Source: SZUA-584 sp040768905 (GTDB lineage: Bacteria > Bacillota > Clostridia > Christensenellales > SZUA-584). Taken from it: 64,000 nucleotides of DNA. The DNA lies in the NCBI GenBank assembly GCA_040768905.1, contig JAXGMA010000001.1:1612001-1676000 (forward strand). The letters are read 5' to 3'. The notes below the pieces were generated by a model that was not told the origin of the DNA, did no database searches, and was given only the letters and a program-made list of their open reading frames with translations. The stretch's first letter is position 1; each line of letters starts with the position of its first letter. Made by a program: the position numbers and the translations under genes. Below are positions 62,411 to 64,000 of this stretch, piece after piece.

Positions 62411-63082
62411 TTTGGTTTCTGTACGGTATCCTTTTGGAAACGCACCCTCTTTAATATTATCAAAAAAATTTTAAAAGACTGGGCACACTGCTGCGCTGTA
62501 TGCTTCTTTCCATATTATGTTATTTATGACCAGGAAGAGCGTTCATATGTCAGCTTACACTTTTCGGAGAGTACCTACCTGCTTAGTGTTGCACGCAACA
62601 TAAGCGGCGATCCCGATGTTTCCAAAGGGCAGCTCCAATGATGGGAATTTGAGGAGTTTTATACCTACAGCTATGCTTATACACAAGATGGGTTCATACT
62701 CAACATCGAGGGGCATGACGAAAATTACATAGTCACCATTGACGGTTTTGCGTCAGCGCAAATCACGCATATCGAGTCAAACGACACCATACTGTATTAC
62801 AGAGACCTTTCATTCATTGCAGCAGAAGACACCTGCCAACCATCAAACCCGGCTGTCGGTGCATGGCATTATGAAGGACGCATTATCCGGCTCAACGCGG
62901 ACTTTTCAGCGACTCTTGAGCGCGGTGACACAACGGTTTACGGAACATACACTTTTGACGATATCACCATGAAGGGGATACTCACGCTTGTTTCCGCGGA
63001 TATAGTACGAGACTTCAACATAAGCATGTCTGCAGGTACGCTATATTTGGAAGATATACCCTACACGCCTTACGTTGAGTAA
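62411..63082 (+). pseudogene. Decayed gene for a secreted beta-rich (lipocalin-like/DUF5640-style) protein
   Basis: One reading frame is open from 62411 to a TAA at 63080, apart from a single TGA at 62639-62641. It has no usable start codon at its 5' end. The part after the TGA is strongly protein-like: GAWHYEGRIIRLNADFSATL, TTVYGTYTFDDITMKGIL, SAGTLYLEDIPYTPYV, the alternating pattern of small extracellular beta-barrel domains. The part before it (FFPYYVIYDQEERSYVSLHF) also looks coding. The gene seems to have lost its start and gained one nonsense mutation. The family is a guess. Confidence 0.5.
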
Positions 63083-63223
63083 AAAATGCCATCGATATCT
63101 GATGCCGCGGTATCGGCGGCAATGCCTGCAGACAAGGAGAAGAATATGTCAGTCACGAATGCTGAGGCAAAAAGCTTTTTTCCTGATCAAAGCCAGACTC
63201 GGTCTTGACAATGATTGGAGTAA

Positions 63224-64000
63224 ATGTTTAAATTGTATCAGATTATGAAAGAGAAATTGTTGAAATTCTTCCTGAGGCTGCTGAAACTTGACCCCATTAA
63301 GGATCTTGATACTGCGCATATCGTAACCGACAGCGAGGGCAATGGCTCAGAAAACAGCCTCGGCGGTGCTGAATCTGCCATCGAAACAGATAGCGTGGGC
63401 GATGGCTCAGAAAACAGCCTCGACGATACTGAAGCTGCCGCCGAAGCAGACAGCGCGGAAGATGGCTCAGAAAACAGCCTCGGCGGTGCTGAACCTGCCG
63501 CTGAAGCAGAAACTCCTGCTGCTAAAGACAGTCAGCCATTGACAAAGGCCAAAGAAAAATCCGGCAAGCGCTGGAGCAAAAAAAAGATTGTTTTCCTTAG
63601 TGCTGCGGCTCTCCTCGTACTGCTGCTTATCGGAACCGGCACATGGGCTTATTCCATTTGGGAAGACCCGATGGCACAGTTCAAAAATGTGGCAGAGCAA
63701 ATCACAACACCGCCTCCGACTGCGGCTCATTCCACTGATACCCCAACGGATCCAACACCCGAGCCCACCATCGACCCCTATGAGGCATTACTGGCGCAAG
63801 CCGATACAGGCTTTTTAAAAGACATCGTCAACATCATGCTGATCGGAGTCGATCATTCTGAAGAGCGTCAAACATGGAGAGGAAAAAAAGCCTTCCACAG
63901 CGACGTGATGATCGTGCTGTCTGTCAATAAAAACACCGGCGCTGCCAACATGATCTCACTGCCGCGCGACACCTATGCCAAGATCCCCGGTGTCAAGGGC
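63224..64000 (+). CDS. LytR-CpsA-Psr (LCP) family cell-wall glycopolymer ligase, N-terminal part
   Basis: An open frame from the ATG at 63224 to the window end (259 codons). Residues 1-35 form an amphipathic head, 36-95 three 20-residue repeats, and a basic stretch (KRWSKKK) leads a membrane segment (IVFLSAAALLVLLLIGTGTWAY, about 122-143). A Pro/Thr spacer and the start of an LCP domain follow: NIMLIGVDHSEER, HSDVMIVLSVN and MISLPRDTYAKIPG, with conserved Asp and Arg. LCP enzymes attach teichoic acids or other polymers to peptidoglycan. GGAG lies only 3 bases before the ATG; the in-frame ATG at 63245 is an alternative. Confidence 0.85.
   Translation, partial: MFKLYQIMKEKLLKFFLRLLKLDPIKDLDTAHIVTDSEGNGSENSLGGAESAIETDSVGDGSENSLDDTEAAAEADSAEDGSENSLGGAEPAAEAETPAAKDSQPLTKAKEKSGKRWSKKKIVFLSAAALLVLLLIGTGTWAYSIWEDPMAQFKNVAEQITTPPPTAAHSTDTPTDPTPEPTIDPYEALLAQADTGFLKDIVNIMLIGVDHSEERQTWRGKKAFHSDVMIVLSVNKNTGAANMISLPRDTYAKIPGVKG
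63329..63508 (+). repeat. Three tandem 60-bp repeats inside the LCP gene
   Basis: Units at 63329-63388, 63389-63448 and 63449-63508 share the core ATGGCTCAGAAAACAGCCTC and encode acidic 20-residue repeats beginning DSxxxGSENSL. They lie in the predicted cytoplasmic N-terminal extension. Confidence 0.95.

Noticed and set aside
62639..62641. TGA read as tryptophan or selenocysteine
   Set aside because: Many genes here terminate normally at TGA, and the frame also lacks a start, which fits a pseudogene better.
63146..63208. A 20-codon frame with a strong AAGGAGAAG site before the LCP gene
   Set aside because: Too short and without similarity; possibly a leader peptide or a relic of the decayed gene, but not supportable as a gene.
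1..64000. CRISPR arrays and rRNA genes
   Set aside because: No regularly spaced repeat-spacer pattern and no rRNA-like sequence was seen on either strand.

Overview
The window is chromosomal DNA of a low-to-mid GC, spore-forming member of the Clostridia (Firmicutes). The main evidence is the CIRCE-controlled hrcA-grpE-dnaK-dnaJ-prmA-rsmE-mtaB order, the rimP-nusA-ylxR-ylxQ-infB-rbfA-nrnA-truB-ribF order, the sporulation pair yqfC-yqfD, and the rpsU...phoH-yqfF-ybeY-cdd-era-recO order. Christensenellales-like is a guess only. Core genes are fairly GC-rich; the left end, the island at 13-19 kb and the right-end accessory DNA are clearly AT-richer.

Layout. 1-2.0 kb: a YesM/YesN-type two-component pair (kinase cut by the window edge). 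2.0-2.9 kb: gene-poor DNA bounded by hairpins. 3.0-11.5 kb, minus strand: a partial myo-inositol operon (iolB, iolD, a collapsed TIM-barrel isomerase gene, iolG, a three-gene sugar-type ABC transporter, a DUF169 protein). 11.9-13.2 kb: a dead IS3 element fused to a fragment of an IS256-family transposase. 13.4-19.4 kb: a small integrative island ending beside tRNA-Ser(GGA): integrase and XRE repressor on one strand; Cro-like and Xis-like regulators, a primase-helicase and a small HTH protein on the other. This is the core plan of Gram-positive phage satellites (PICI), with a uracil-DNA-glycosylase-fold-like cargo gene beside the integrase.

19.5-40.3 kb, mostly minus strand: housekeeping genes (HIT protein, heat-shock operon, hemW, lepA, ribF-truB-nrnA-rbfA-infB-ylxQ-ylxR-nusA-rimP). 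30.8-32.4 kb carries a LUD-domain protein and a ZIP metal transporter. rimP appears to use a non-AUG start. 40.5-44.9 kb: a CapA-like lipoprotein, a sodium:solute symporter with a tiny membrane partner behind a candidate attenuator RNA, and an orphan membrane protein with a Pro/Glu-rich tail. 45.0-60.6 kb, mostly plus strand: DUF512 protein, der, plsY, lspA, lipA-lplA (minus), rluD-type synthase, rpsU with a structured leader, NfeD, yqfC, yqfD, phoH, yqfF, ybeY, cdd, era, recO. 60.7-61.1 kb: a promoter-tRNA(Arg, His, Gln, Lys)-terminator unit. 61.3-64 kb: accessory DNA with an orphan membrane protein, a decayed gene with an in-frame TGA, and the N-terminal part of an LCP-family protein carrying three 20-residue repeats.

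Most notable: the satellite-like island, the unassigned leader RNA upstream of the symporter, the non-canonical rimP start, the Shine-Dalgarno-sequestering rpsU leader, and the IS3/IS256 chimera upstream of a truncated inositol operon. All functional calls are from reading sequence and translations; no database search was possible.
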